64,000 nt of DNA from Amycolatopsis rubida (GCF_900115345.1 NZ_FOWC01000007.1:394491-458490), one strand, 5' to 3'; shown: positions 26,281 to 34,587, counted from the first letter of the stretch. Program-made: numbers and translations. The notes: generated by a model not told the origin, from the letters alone.

Positions 26281-27102
26281 GTGACGGACGCCGATACGCA
26301 GACCGATCAGGGCTGGGAGGCCGACCGGGTCGCGTTCTGCGCGGAACCGGCCGTCGACGGCTGGGCCCGCAGCGGCGTGGCCCTCGAAGGGCCGCTCTCC
26401 CGGCAGTTCGGCGCGCTCGCGGTTCTCCTGCTCGACGCGGGCTCCCTGCACGAAGCGATGGAGCGCGTGGTGTCCGCCGCGCTGCGGATCGTGCCGCAAG
26501 CCGATCTGGCCAGCATCACCCTGCGGTCGGCCGACGGCGGGTTCCACACCCCGGTCCGCACCCACGAGGCCGCCGAGGAGCTGGACCGGATCCAGTACCG
26601 GACCGGCGAAGGCCCGTGCCTGGAAGCCGCCCGGCACGAACGGCCCGGGCACGCCTTGACCAACAACCTTCCGGAGTCCGACGCCTTCCCCGAATTCGGC
26701 GTGCTCGCCGGACGGCTCGGGTTCGGCTCCCTGCTGGCCACGACGCTGCTGCCGGACGCGAAGTCCGACCGGCCGCCCGGCGCGATCAACCTCTACAGCC
26801 GCCAGGCCGGGGCCTTCGACGACGACGCCGTCGACAGCGCGCTCATCCTGGCCTCGCACGCCTCGCTCGCCCTCTCCGGATCCGCCGCGCACACCGCGGC
26901 CGCGCTCAAGGAAGCCCACCTCAAGCGCGCCGTCGACAGCCGCGACCTCATCGGCCAGGCCAAAGGCATCCTGATGAACCGCCGCGGGGTCACCGCCGAC
27001 GCGGCGTTCGACATCCTGCGCCGCACGTCCCAGGACCTCAACGTCAAGCTGGTCGAACTCGCCCGCACGGTGGCCGAACGGCACCGGGAACTCGACCTCT
27101 GA
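26281..27102 (+). CDS. GAF and ANTAR domain transcription antiterminator
   Basis: The 273-residue protein has a GAF domain (about 45-195, with ELDRIQYRTGEGPCLEAAR) and a C-terminal ANTAR RNA-binding domain (about 205-265, with RDLIGQAKGILMNRRGVTA and RRTSQDLNVKLVELA). ANTAR proteins bind paired hexanucleotide hairpins in nascent RNA and prevent termination. GTG 26281 is preferred because GAGGAGG lies about 8 bases upstream; another GTG occurs at 26242. Its domains are close paralogues of those ending the 715-residue protein at 27748-29895. Confidence 0.92.
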   Translation: MTDADTQTDQGWEADRVAFCAEPAVDGWARSGVALEGPLSRQFGALAVLLLDAGSLHEAMERVVSAALRIVPQADLASITLRSADGGFHTPVRTHEAAEELDRIQYRTGEGPCLEAARHERPGHALTNNLPESDAFPEFGVLAGRLGFGSLLATTLLPDAKSDRPPGAINLYSRQAGAFDDDAVDSALILASHASLALSGSAAHTAAALKEAHLKRAVDSRDLIGQAKGILMNRRGVTADAAFDILRRTSQDLNVKLVELARTVAERHRELDL

Positions 27103-27385
27103 CCCTCGCCGGTTTCCGCCGCGTTCGCGCCGGGACGCGTGAATTCCCGGCGAACGGGTAGCCGGAGACCAGGGTCGGCCTCCGGCGCGCAGGAGACCGG
27201 GACCGAGGTTCCGCCGGTCAAGACCCGAGGCCGGCGGAACCGCCCCGGTCGAGTACCTCAAGACGTCCGTCTACGTCGACGATCCCGAGCTGTTCACGGG
27301 TTTTCTCCGCTGGACCGCGGACATCCTCCCCGGCGAGCAGCTGCGGGACCTCTCTCGCGCCCGCGCGGGCGCAGGAGGCCGCCCC

Positions 27386-27738
27386 GTGACGCCGCCGCAC
27401 CCGCCCGCCCGCACGTGGACCGCACCGCATCCTCGGACAACCTGGCTGACCGTGCGCGGCGAGTTCGATCACGACAGCCAGCACCTGCTCGTCCGGACTG
27501 CCCGGGAAATGCTGGCGGCGCACCCGGATTGCCGCGCTGTCCGCCTCGACTGCGGCGAGCCGGCCTTCCGCGACTCGTCCGGATTGTCCGGCCCGCTCAT
27601 GGTCAGCAGGCCGGTCCGCTCGGCCTGAGCCTGGACGACCGGTCCACCGGACTCGACCGGCTGCTCCGCCGCACCCGCCTCCTCGACCACTTCACCGCGC
27701 CCGCCGCCGAAACCGCGCACCGGCGGCGAGATTCCTGA
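27386..27738 (+). pseudogene. STAS-domain anti-sigma antagonist, frameshifted
   Basis: The first frame (GTG 27386) reads LTVRGEFDHDSQHLLVRTAR, then AVRLDCGEPAFRDSSGLSGP followed by LMV, a STAS domain with the phosphorylatable serine motif DSSGL intact. At about 27602 the frame changes by -1 and the natural continuation is QQAGPLGLSLDDRSTGLDRL followed by LRRTRLLDHF. One added base would restore a normal antagonist. Upstream, 27143-27385 stays open in the same frame (VEYLKTSVYVDDPELFTGFL) but has no start codon, so the gene may once have been longer. Confidence 0.65.
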
Positions 27739-27747
27739 CCGCCGCGG

Positions 27748-29895
27748 TCACCCCTGCTCAAGCTCGCCGTGCCGATCCGTCAGGGTGCGCGCCACCTCGA
27801 CCAGCTTCACGTTCAGGTCCTGGGACGTCCGCCGCAGCAGGTCGAACGCTTCGTCCGCGGTGAAGCCTTCCCGGTTCATCAGGATGCCCTTGGCCTGCCC
27901 GATGACATCCCGGGTGTCGACGGCTCGCCGAAACTCGGCGCGACGCAGTTCGGCGGTCTTCCGCAGGTGGGTGTTCGCCAATGCCAGCGACGCGTGCGTC
28001 GCCAGCAGCAGCGCGATGCGGCGGTCGGTCTCGGCCAGGCTGTCCGGGCGGCGGGAGTAGACGGTGAGCGAGCCCGCCACCCGGTCGGAGCCGGGAACTG
28101 CCGGGAGTTCGGTGGAAAACGCCGCGCGGCAGCCGAGTGCGCGGGCGGCGGCGGTGAACCGGGGCCATCGGGTCTCGGCGGCTAGATCCGCGCTCGCGAC
28201 ATAGCTCGGGCTGTCCGCGCGGGCCGCCTCCACGCACGGGCCTTCCCCGTCGCGGTACTGGATCCGGTCCAGCTCGGCGGCGGTCTTCCCGGTCCGAGCG
28301 GCAGTGGAGAAGCGGCCGTCGGAACCCAGCACGGTGACGCTGGCCCAGTCCGCTCCGGCCACCGCCGCCGCGGTCGCTTCCACGACCTGCCGCAGCACGT
28401 CCGCGACCGAGTTCGCGGACAGCAGCATCCCGCTCAGCTGTTCGAAGCGGTCCGCGGCGTCCGGCTGCGCGCGATCCGGCGCTCCGGGCAGCCCGGCGGT
28501 CACCAGGGTCCGTTCCTCGTCACCGGGTTCGCTTTTCGGCTCGATCGCCGTCCGAACGAAGCTCCGGCTGCCAGGGAAACGAATGTGCTCGGCGGTGCCC
28601 CGGTGCAGCGTCGCCGAAGGCGACTCGCCGTACGCGGCCCGGTAGTGGGCGGCGAACACACTGGGCGCGTAGCCCCATCGGGCGGCGATCCGCGCGACGG
28701 TGTCCTGCTCCGGAACGGCGGCGCGCAGTTCCGCTCGGGCGCGGTCGAGCCGTGCCCGGCGCAGGTAGGCCATCGGGGTCGTGCCGAGGTGCCTGCGGAA
28801 GGCCAGCTGCACCGCACGGGCCGAGACCCGGGCCGCGGCGGCGATCTCCGCGACGTCGATGGGCCGGTGGAGATGGGCTTCGATGAAGGAGATCGCGCGG
28901 CGGAGCGTCTGCGAATGGGCGTCGAGCCCGTCCCCGCGGCGCTCGGCGGAGGCCGTGTGCGGGAACGCGTTCAGCACGGCCACGGCGAGGTAGCGCGCCA
29001 CCGTCGCCACGGCCAGCGGATTCTCCCCGACCCCGGGCACGCCGAGGACGTCGTCGCGCAGATGGGCGACGGCGGAGCGCAGGTGCTGGGCGGCGCTGGC
29101 GTCGACCGGCCGGTGGTCGAGCAGCCGCACCGGCCGGTCGACGCCCGCGGCCTGGCTCAGCAGGACCGGATCGAACATGGTGATGCTGTACTCGGCGCGC
29201 GCGATCCGCCCGGTGTAGGGCCGGTCCGGGGGCGAAAACGACACCAGGTCCCCGGGGCCGAACGTCTCCGCTTCCGGCCAGCCCTCCACGCGGTGGTCCT
29301 CGATCGTGCCCGATTCGACGTCGCACAGGCAGATCGTGCCCAGCGGTTCGACGGCGTAGCTCATTTCGAAGGACAGGGCGAGCTGGTCGGCGCTCAGCCC
29401 GTCGACCTCGTGCCTGCTGATGTGCGTGCCCGCGTGGCCGGCTTCGCTGCCGATCCGCATCGGCGCGTACGCGCTGCTCAGGAACGCCTCGGTCCGGGTC
29501 AGATCGTCGCTGTCGAAGGCGAGCGACCGCACCGCGCCGCTCGCCGCGAACGACTGCCGGACGCCCCCGGATCCGGCCAGCGCCTCCGCGGGCGACGCGG
29601 CCCGCCGGACGGCCGCGCCGGGATCCGCGCTGTCCAGCACCGCCGTCGTGGCCTGGTCCGGCACCAGCACGCAGTCGCGCTCGCGGGCGAACGAGACCAG
29701 TGCACGGGCGAGCGGCGCGCTCACCGGGCTGACGCCCCGGAGGTCGACCACTATGCGCGTGCCCGGTGCGACAGCGCGGCCCGCCGCGTGCAGGGCCTCG
29801 ACGATTTCGGCCGAGTGCGTCGTCGCGAGCCGGTCCGGCAAGGTCAGCACCACAGCATCGCCGAACTGCCGAGGGGTGATCTTCAGGTCCGTCAC
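27748..29895 (-). CDS. STAS-AraC-GAF-ANTAR four-domain regulator
   Basis: One uninterrupted 715-residue frame. Residues 1-110 form a STAS-like domain without the usual phospho-serine motif (DLRGVSPVSAPLARAL). About 122-300 is an AraC-binding-like sensor (AFDSDDLTRTEAFLSSAYAP). About 330-432 is a double helix-turn-helix AraC domain (IDVAEIAAAARVSARAVQLA). About 483-643 is a GAF domain (ELDRIQYRDGEGPCVEAARA). About 650-712 is an ANTAR domain (TRDVIGQAKGILMNREGFTA). The protein could bind both DNA and nascent RNA. AraC relatives normally stop near residue 430, so the fusion is unusual. The GTG start makes the STAS part the natural N-terminus. Confidence 0.85.
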   Translation of the reverse strand: MTDLKITPRQFGDAVVLTLPDRLATTHSAEIVEALHAAGRAVAPGTRIVVDLRGVSPVSAPLARALVSFARERDCVLVPDQATTAVLDSADPGAAVRRAASPAEALAGSGGVRQSFAASGAVRSLAFDSDDLTRTEAFLSSAYAPMRIGSEAGHAGTHISRHEVDGLSADQLALSFEMSYAVEPLGTICLCDVESGTIEDHRVEGWPEAETFGPGDLVSFSPPDRPYTGRIARAEYSITMFDPVLLSQAAGVDRPVRLLDHRPVDASAAQHLRSAVAHLRDDVLGVPGVGENPLAVATVARYLAVAVLNAFPHTASAERRGDGLDAHSQTLRRAISFIEAHLHRPIDVAEIAAAARVSARAVQLAFRRHLGTTPMAYLRRARLDRARAELRAAVPEQDTVARIAARWGYAPSVFAAHYRAAYGESPSATLHRGTAEHIRFPGSRSFVRTAIEPKSEPGDEERTLVTAGLPGAPDRAQPDAADRFEQLSGMLLSANSVADVLRQVVEATAAAVAGADWASVTVLGSDGRFSTAARTGKTAAELDRIQYRDGEGPCVEAARADSPSYVASADLAAETRWPRFTAAARALGCRAAFSTELPAVPGSDRVAGSLTVYSRRPDSLAETDRRIALLLATHASLALANTHLRKTAELRRAEFRRAVDTRDVIGQAKGILMNREGFTADEAFDLLRRTSQDLNVKLVEVARTLTDRHGELEQG

Positions 29896-30127
29896 GGCAG
29901 CCGCACGACCACGCTTCGCGCGAAGACGCCCGGGTGGGGCTCGGCTGCGCGTCTGCGCGCTGGACGGGATGCTCGGCACTCGGCGGTCGCCACACGCACT
30001 CCTAGGAGCGGGCCGGACCGGGCGCAGGGCGCGCCTCAGCCAGCGGGTTGTGGACGCTGCCTGCTTAACGCACCGAGAAAAAAGCCTACCCGGCACGACC
30101 TTCCGCCGGAGCAGGGCACGCCGGAAC
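29896..30127. other. Intergenic region upstream of the four-domain regulator
   Basis: About 230 bases. On the minus strand a GGGTAG element (around 30097) followed by a short T-rich stretch suggests a promoter for the regulator, but no matching GTTT box is seen 15-17 bases upstream. I see no hairpin or gene here. Confidence 0.4.
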
Positions 30128-30189
30128 CGGCGGTGCGAGACGTGGCCGAACTGTCTACTGTGGACTACCTGCGCATCGGCACGTTCAGC
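30128..30189 (+). pseudogene. Remnant of a GH3 hexosaminidase C-terminus
   Basis: A 21-codon stretch reads PAVRDVAELSTVDYLRIGTF, then S. The C-terminus of dasD has PAVREFLAGLSTVDYIRV and, after a 14-residue segment, DTFSGS. The shared PAVR, LSTVDY, R and TFS in order point to a common origin, with the segment between deleted. No start codon or remaining body is present. The 3' end overlaps the Sua5 stop. It could be chance, but the match is longer than I would expect at random. Confidence 0.45.
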
Positions 30190-31156
30190 CGCGCGGCCCC
30201 GCGGCGCGGCGAAGGCGGTTCGCGATCGCGAGACCCAGCCCCTTCTCCTCCGGAAGCGACGCGACGATCAAGTCGCATCCCGCCCGGTCCAGCTCGCGCA
30301 GAAAGCCGTAAAGACCGCGCGCGTACTCGGCCGTCGAAGCCGGAACCGCCACCACAGCGTGCGCCTCCGGCGCCGCGACGTCCTGGGACGGCGGCAGGAA
30401 GACACCCACCTGGTGCCCGAGGTCCCGCGCGCGGCGCGCTTCGGCGACCACCCGGCCGGGCTCGACGAGAACGACCCGAGCCCGCGGCGCGTAGTGCGAC
30501 GGATGCTGGCCCGGAACCCGGATCGGGCTCACCGACGGCACCTGGAGAGAACTCCCGAGCACGGCCTCCAGGTCCTCCCGGGGCACGCCGCCGGGCCGCA
30601 GCACGCTGAGCGTGTCGCTGGTGGCGTCGACGATGGTGGACTCGACACCGACCTGGCAGGGACCGCCGTCCAGCACGAAATCGACGGCATCGCCCAGCTC
30701 CGCGCGGACGTGCTCGGCGGTGGTCGGGCTGACCGAGCCGAACCGGTTGGCCGACGGAGCCGCGGCGCCGCCGCCGAACGCCGACAGCAGCGCCAGCGCC
30801 ACCGGATGGTCCGGCACGCGCACCCCCACCGTCTCCAGTCCGCCGGTCGCCGCCGACGACACCCGCGGGCCGCGCCGCAGCACCAAGGTGAGCGGGCCCG
30901 GCCAGAACCGCTCGGCCAGCAGCCGCGCGGGCCCGGGCACCTTCCCGACCCAGCCGTCCAGGTGCCCGGCACCGGCGAGGTGCACGATCAGCGGGTGCGT
31001 GGGCGGGCGGCCCTTCGCCTGGTAGATGCGGGAAACCGCGGCCGGATCCGAGGCGTCGGCGCCCAGGCCGTAGACCGTCTCGGTCGGGAAGGCCACCAAG
31101 CCCCCGGCGCGCAGCACCCCGGCCGCCTTCTCGATGTCGCCAGCTGCCGCGGTCAC
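30185..31156 (-). CDS. L-threonylcarbamoyladenylate synthase (Sua5 type)
   Basis: The 323-residue enzyme makes threonylcarbamoyl-AMP for t6A37 modification of tRNAs. It has the YrdC domain with PTETVYGLGADA, the KGRPPTHPLIVH motif and PSANRFGSVSPT, followed by the Sua5 C-terminal domain (about 205-323), starting near PGQHPSHYAPRARVVLV. Length fits Sua5 rather than the short TsaC. GTG 31156 is preceded by AGGAG. Core translation gene in an otherwise stress-related stretch. Confidence 0.93.
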   Translation of the reverse strand: MTAAAGDIEKAAGVLRAGGLVAFPTETVYGLGADASDPAAVSRIYQAKGRPPTHPLIVHLAGAGHLDGWVGKVPGPARLLAERFWPGPLTLVLRRGPRVSSAATGGLETVGVRVPDHPVALALLSAFGGGAAAPSANRFGSVSPTTAEHVRAELGDAVDFVLDGGPCQVGVESTIVDATSDTLSVLRPGGVPREDLEAVLGSSLQVPSVSPIRVPGQHPSHYAPRARVVLVEPGRVVAEARRARDLGHQVGVFLPPSQDVAAPEAHAVVAVPASTAEYARGLYGFLRELDRAGCDLIVASLPEEKGLGLAIANRLRRAAGPRG

Positions 31157-31226
31157 GCTCGCACTCTCCTGCCAGACGGATGGCTTGTCCTCGCCCGTCA
31201 GCCTAAGCCGCGCGTGCCGGACGCCT

Positions 31227-31833
31227 TCACCCGGCGGCGAACCGGGCCGCCACCGCCGCCCCGGCCGGGTCCGCACACATCCGCACCAGGTCCGCGAGAC
31301 AGTTCACCAGCAGCAGTCCGCGACCGCGGCCCTGGGCCGGGAAGCCGGGGCGCGACCGGAGAAGCCCAGCCGCAGGACCGCGGATCCGCTGCCGTGCTCC
31401 GCGCTCTCGACCGCCAGCTCCGACACCGCGCCCTCGACCCGGGCCTCGGCGGTCACCACGCGGAGGTCCACGAGGTCGGGTTCGGCGGCGAAGGACCGGG
31501 AGCCGGGCGGTGGCGGCAGTTCGCGGTTGCCGCCGCCGAACACCGCGTCGGCCAGCTCGGTCGCTCCCAGCGCCTCGGCGGCGCGCGGGCACAGGACGGT
31601 CGTCCAGCGGCCCCCGGACGCCAGATTGCCCAACGCCTCGTGCTGCGCGCACGCCGGGTACTCCGCCAGCGACCGGCTCCCCGACCACCCCGCCCGTGCC
31701 GGTCCGGATGCCCGCCGGCGAACGCGCCCGGGATGATCCGGCCCGGATCGCGGCCTGCCTCGGCCAGGTCGGCCAGCGGCGCCCGATCGGCACCCGCGCC
31801 CAGCTCGGCCCGCACAACGAATTCTTCCGTCAC
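31227..31833 (-). pseudogene. Decayed MEDS-domain/anti-sigma ATPase sensor
   Basis: Three frames together give the natural order. MTEEFVVRAELGAGADRAPL and LADLAEAGRDPGRIIPGAF come first; then, in another frame, SLAEYPACAQHEALGNLASG, CPRAAEALGATELADAVFG and AVSELAVESAEHGSGSAVLR; then, in a third, GRGRGLLLVNCLADLVRM. These are the MEDS sensory domain and the N-box and G2 parts of an RsbW-like ATPase. The N-terminal third of the MEDS domain is also missing. Intact relatives act as sensor anti-sigma kinases. At least two frame changes and truncation make it non-functional. Confidence 0.6.
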
Positions 31834-32314
31834 CGCTCAGGCGAGGCCGAGCACCGCCTTTCTTCGCCCGCGTACCGAATCGGGCCGCTCGTGGGCCCGG
31901 CGCACCTGGTCGGGTGACAGGATCACGTCGTACTCGCCGCTGAGCCAGTCCCGGGAACTCGACGCGCCGGCTATGAACATCGAGGGCGAGAACATCCCGC
32001 GGACCACGCCGCGGGACTCGGCGAACCTGGGCGAACGCCTGGCCGGCGTCGATTTCTCCGCCCTCCTCCGCCCGGACCGGCAACGCTCGCCGCCGGAGCG
32101 GCGCGGGTGCGCGCGGGGAGGCATCCGCCCGGCACTCCCGAACGGGCCGCGAGCGGGTCCGGCGCAACGGGATCTCCCCGTTCGCGCGGCGCCTGGTTGT
32201 CGGAATTCGGCGGCGGAGTTACCGTGGCAGCATCGGTTCAGCCAGGAGCCGCCCGCCCAGCACAGCGAGGCAGTCCAGCGCCGGTCCGCCTCCGCCGGTC
32301 CGCAGGAGGCCCCG
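31834..32314. other. Region without a supportable gene
   Basis: About 480 bases between the decayed MEDS gene and the STAS gene. Frames are open on both strands (minus frame including MFIAGASSSRDWLSGEYDVI) but match no family I recognise. It may be the missing 5' part of the MEDS gene, rearranged. AGGAGG at its end belongs to the STAS gene. Confidence 0.4.
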
Positions 32315-32710
32315 ATGACGCACCCCGTTCGCCCTGCCAGGCTGCCTGCCTGCGCGGTGCCTCTCGCGGACATCACCGTCAGCACCGCCGACGACATCAC
32401 GGTCGTCGCGGTGTCCGGAGACCTCGATTCTTCAGTCGCTGAAACGTTTTTCGAGCACACTGTCGCGGCGATCGCGCACTCACCCGGTGGAGTGGTCGCC
32501 GATTTGAGAGCGGTGACGTTCTGCAGTTGCCGGGGACTGTCCGTTCTGCTGGCCGCCGAACACGAGGCGCACTTCGCGGAGGTGCCTTTCGCGGTGCTGG
32601 CACACCAACGCGCCGTGTTGCGTCCCCTGCGGCTGCTCGGCCTCGACCGGACCCTCGACGTCCGCGGCGGCGCCAATCTCGTTCCGGTTCCCCGCAAGGG
32701 AATCTCGTAG
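32315..32710 (+). CDS. STAS-domain protein (anti-sigma antagonist-like)
   Basis: The 131-residue single STAS domain reads DDITVVAVSGDLDSSVAETF, GGVVADLRAVTFCSCRGLSV and ends VRGGANLVPVPRKGIS. The phospho-acceptor motif normally written DSSGL is SCRGL here, so the serine phosphorylated in SpoIIAA/RsbV is a cysteine. It might be a constitutively active or non-switching antagonist, or have another role. ATG 32315 follows CAGGAGG. Confidence 0.8.
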   Translation: MTHPVRPARLPACAVPLADITVSTADDITVVAVSGDLDSSVAETFFEHTVAAIAHSPGGVVADLRAVTFCSCRGLSVLLAAEHEAHFAEVPFAVLAHQRAVLRPLRLLGLDRTLDVRGGANLVPVPRKGIS

Positions 32711-32719
32711 CCGCGCGCG

Positions 32720-32744
32720 GTTTGCGCCGCCGACCGGCCGGGTA
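32720..32744 (+). promoter_or_regulatory. Sigma-B-type promoter of the SRPBCC pair
   Basis: GTTT (32720-32723), a 16-base spacer and GGGTA (32740-32744), 47 bases before the start codon. The flanks GTTTGCGC and GGGTAGCC repeat those of the csbD promoter, which supports a shared sigma factor. Confidence 0.7.
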
Positions 32745-32791
32745 GCCGCAGGGTTCGGCAAGATTTCGCTGAACTCCGAGGAAAGGCACCC

Positions 32792-33232
32792 ATGGCTGCT
32801 GCAGCGCATTACGTCGAGGTCAACGCTCCCGCGCAGGCGTGCTACGACTGGTGGCGTCCGCTGACCCGGCTGCCGGAACTGTTCTCCGACGTCCAGTCGG
32901 TCGAAGCCCTGGACGGCGACGGAACGCGCACCCGGTGGAAGGTCGACGGGCCGGCGGGGTCCACAGTGGAATGGCAGGCCCGGATCGTCGAGGACGCCCC
33001 GCCGCGCAAGATCGCCTGGACCACGGTGGACGACGCCGATCCGGACGTGCGCAACTCCGGGGTCGTCCGGTTCGACGACAAGGGCCACGGCCGCACCGGC
33101 GTGGAGATCTCCCTCGAATACGAGCCCCCGGCGGGCAAACTCGGCGAGGCGGTCGCGTCGCTGCTGGCCGATCCGCAGAAGAAGGTCGAGCGGGCCGCCG
33201 AACAGTTCCAGACCGTCATCGAAGCCCGCTGA
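32792..33232 (+). CDS. SRPBCC-family lipid/hydrophobic ligand-binding protein
   Basis: A 146-residue START-like fold. The N-terminus AAAAHYVEVNAPAQACYDWW, the ALDGDGTRTRWKVDGPAG segment and the long C-terminal helix (DPQKKVERAAEQFQTVIEAR) match the cyclase/dehydrase (COQ10-like) SRPBCC group found in stress regulons. GAGGAAAGG precedes the ATG. It is followed after 8 bases by a second SRPBCC gene, and both sit behind a sigma-B-type promoter. Confidence 0.85.
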   Translation: MAAAAHYVEVNAPAQACYDWWRPLTRLPELFSDVQSVEALDGDGTRTRWKVDGPAGSTVEWQARIVEDAPPRKIAWTTVDDADPDVRNSGVVRFDDKGHGRTGVEISLEYEPPAGKLGEAVASLLADPQKKVERAAEQFQTVIEAR

Positions 33233-33240
33233 GCGCCCCC

Positions 33241-33678
33241 GTGACCACGGTCTCGCGCACCTTCGCCGTGAACCCGGGCCCGGACGCGGTTCTCGCCTAT
33301 CTGGCCGACTTCGGCAACGCCGAAGAGTGGGATCCCGGAACGGAACGCTGCGTCCGCGACGACGACGGGCCGGTCCGCGTCGGCTCGTCGTGGCACAACA
33401 CCTCGAAGATCGCGGGAATCACCACGGAGCTGACGTACACGCTCGAACGCTTCGACGCCGATCGCGTCGTGCTGGTCGGGCGCAACGACACCGCGACCTC
33501 CACCGAAACGATCGAGGTCGCGGCGAGCGGCACCGGATCGCGCGTCACCTACACCAACGAGCTGCAGTTCAAAGGCTTGGCCAAACTAGCCGCCCCGCTG
33601 GGCAAAGTGGTGTTCGAGAAGCTGGGCAACGACACCGAACGGCAGCTCGCGGACGCGCTCAACCGACTGGCCGGGTAA
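33241..33678 (+). CDS. SRPBCC-family protein (polyketide cyclase_2-like)
   Basis: The 145-residue protein begins VTTVSRTFAVNPGPDAVLAY with GNAEEWDPGTERCVRDDDGP, typical of the polyketide_cyc2 branch of the SRPBCC fold, which binds hydrophobic molecules in a deep cavity. GTG 33241 lies 8 bases after the preceding SRPBCC stop, so the two are probably co-transcribed. Ligand unknown. Confidence 0.85.
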   Translation: MTTVSRTFAVNPGPDAVLAYLADFGNAEEWDPGTERCVRDDDGPVRVGSSWHNTSKIAGITTELTYTLERFDADRVVLVGRNDTATSTETIEVAASGTGSRVTYTNELQFKGLAKLAAPLGKVVFEKLGNDTERQLADALNRLAG

Positions 33679-33746
33679 ACCGCGGCCGGCGGTCTGTTCT
33701 GCGCTACTGCGCCGCATCGGCCGACTCGATGCTTCTTCGCCCACGA

Positions 33747-33784
33747 ACCGCGCCAGCGGGCGATCGGCGCCCCGCTGGCGCGGT
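33747..33784. terminator. 14-bp perfect hairpin after the SRPBCC operon
   Basis: Arms 33747-33760 (ACCGCGCCAGCGGG) and 33771-33784 are exact inverted complements around a 10-base loop, 68 bases after the second SRPBCC stop. The strong GC stem and downstream position fit a factor-independent terminator of the actinobacterial type. Confidence 0.75.
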
Positions 33785-34101
33785 GCGAGGCGAGTTCGCG
33801 TTTCTCCCGGTCACCGGTGAGGGAAGGCTTCACGAGATCCGCAAGGCGATCACTGCGCCGGACCGGCCGCCCCCAGGACCCTTCCGACCAAGATCCGCCG
33901 GGTCGTGACGGTGCGGCGGCCGCGGGTGAGCGTTGTTTTCACGCTGTACCGCCCGATCACCGTCCAGGTCGCCGCGGCGCGGGACCCGATGTCCCGTCCC
34001 CCTGGCGGATTCGAGCGCGACAAGTCCGGGCCCACACCCGAGCAGGACCAGCGACCGCCAGACCTCCCCTGGCTCAAGCCGGATCCGCGTTCTGCCGGGA
34101 G
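33785..34101. other. Intergenic stretch with no supportable gene
   Basis: About 320 bases between the SRPBCC terminator and the GNAT stop codon. Short open frames exist on both strands but lack a ribosome site or recognisable motif, and no further hairpin stands out. Confidence 0.4.
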
Positions 34102-34587
34102 TCAGGCGGCGATGCCGCGGCTGAACGCGACCCGGTCCAAGCCCGGCCCGTCATAGTCGGGAAGCACGTCGGACACCTCGAACCCGAGCCGGGCGTGGTA
34201 CGCGCGCGAAGCGGTGTTCTGCGGGCTCGTGATGCACTTCACCCTGCGCACCCCCGATTCCCGCACCTGCCCGAAAAACCACTCGTACAGCGAACGGCCG
34301 ATTCCCTGGCCGTGCAGCTCCGGGTCGACACCGACGAAGTGGATGTAGGCGGTGTCGGGGTCGGTCTGCGAGACGAAACCGATCAGAAAGGCTGCCAGCG
34401 TCCCGTCCGGACGCTCCACCAGGCGGCTCGTCGTGGTGAAGTGCTGGAAGTACAGGCGTGGCACGAGCAACGCCCGCTCCTTCGCGCCGGCTTCGCCCTT
34501 CAACCCGCCCCACCACGGTCCCAGCGCGGCAAGGACGCGCGCGTGGTCGTTTTCGTGCGGCTGGCGGAAAGTCAGGTCGGCGCTCAT
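34102..34587 (-). CDS. GNAT-family N-acetyltransferase
   Basis: A 161-residue acetyltransferase. The acetyl-CoA loop reads GVDPELHGQGIGRSLYEWFF (Q/RxxGxG/A), preceded by the beta strand AYIHFV, and the C-terminal NTASRAYHARLGFEVSD completes motif B. The N-terminal FTTTSRLVERPDGTLAAFLI supplies the acceptor side. Substrate not inferable. Forty bases separate it from the dehydrogenase gene upstream on the same strand. Confidence 0.88.
   Translation of the reverse strand: MSADLTFRQPHENDHARVLAALGPWWGGLKGEAGAKERALLVPRLYFQHFTTTSRLVERPDGTLAAFLIGFVSQTDPDTAYIHFVGVDPELHGQGIGRSLYEWFFGQVRESGVRRVKCITSPQNTASRAYHARLGFEVSDVLPDYDGPGLDRVAFSRGIAA

Noticed and set aside
33850..34077. A 75-codon minus-strand frame ending TRRILVGRVLGAAGPAQ
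   Set aside because: No ribosome site, no family, and it lies in a low-information gap after a strong terminator. Not enough to call a gene.
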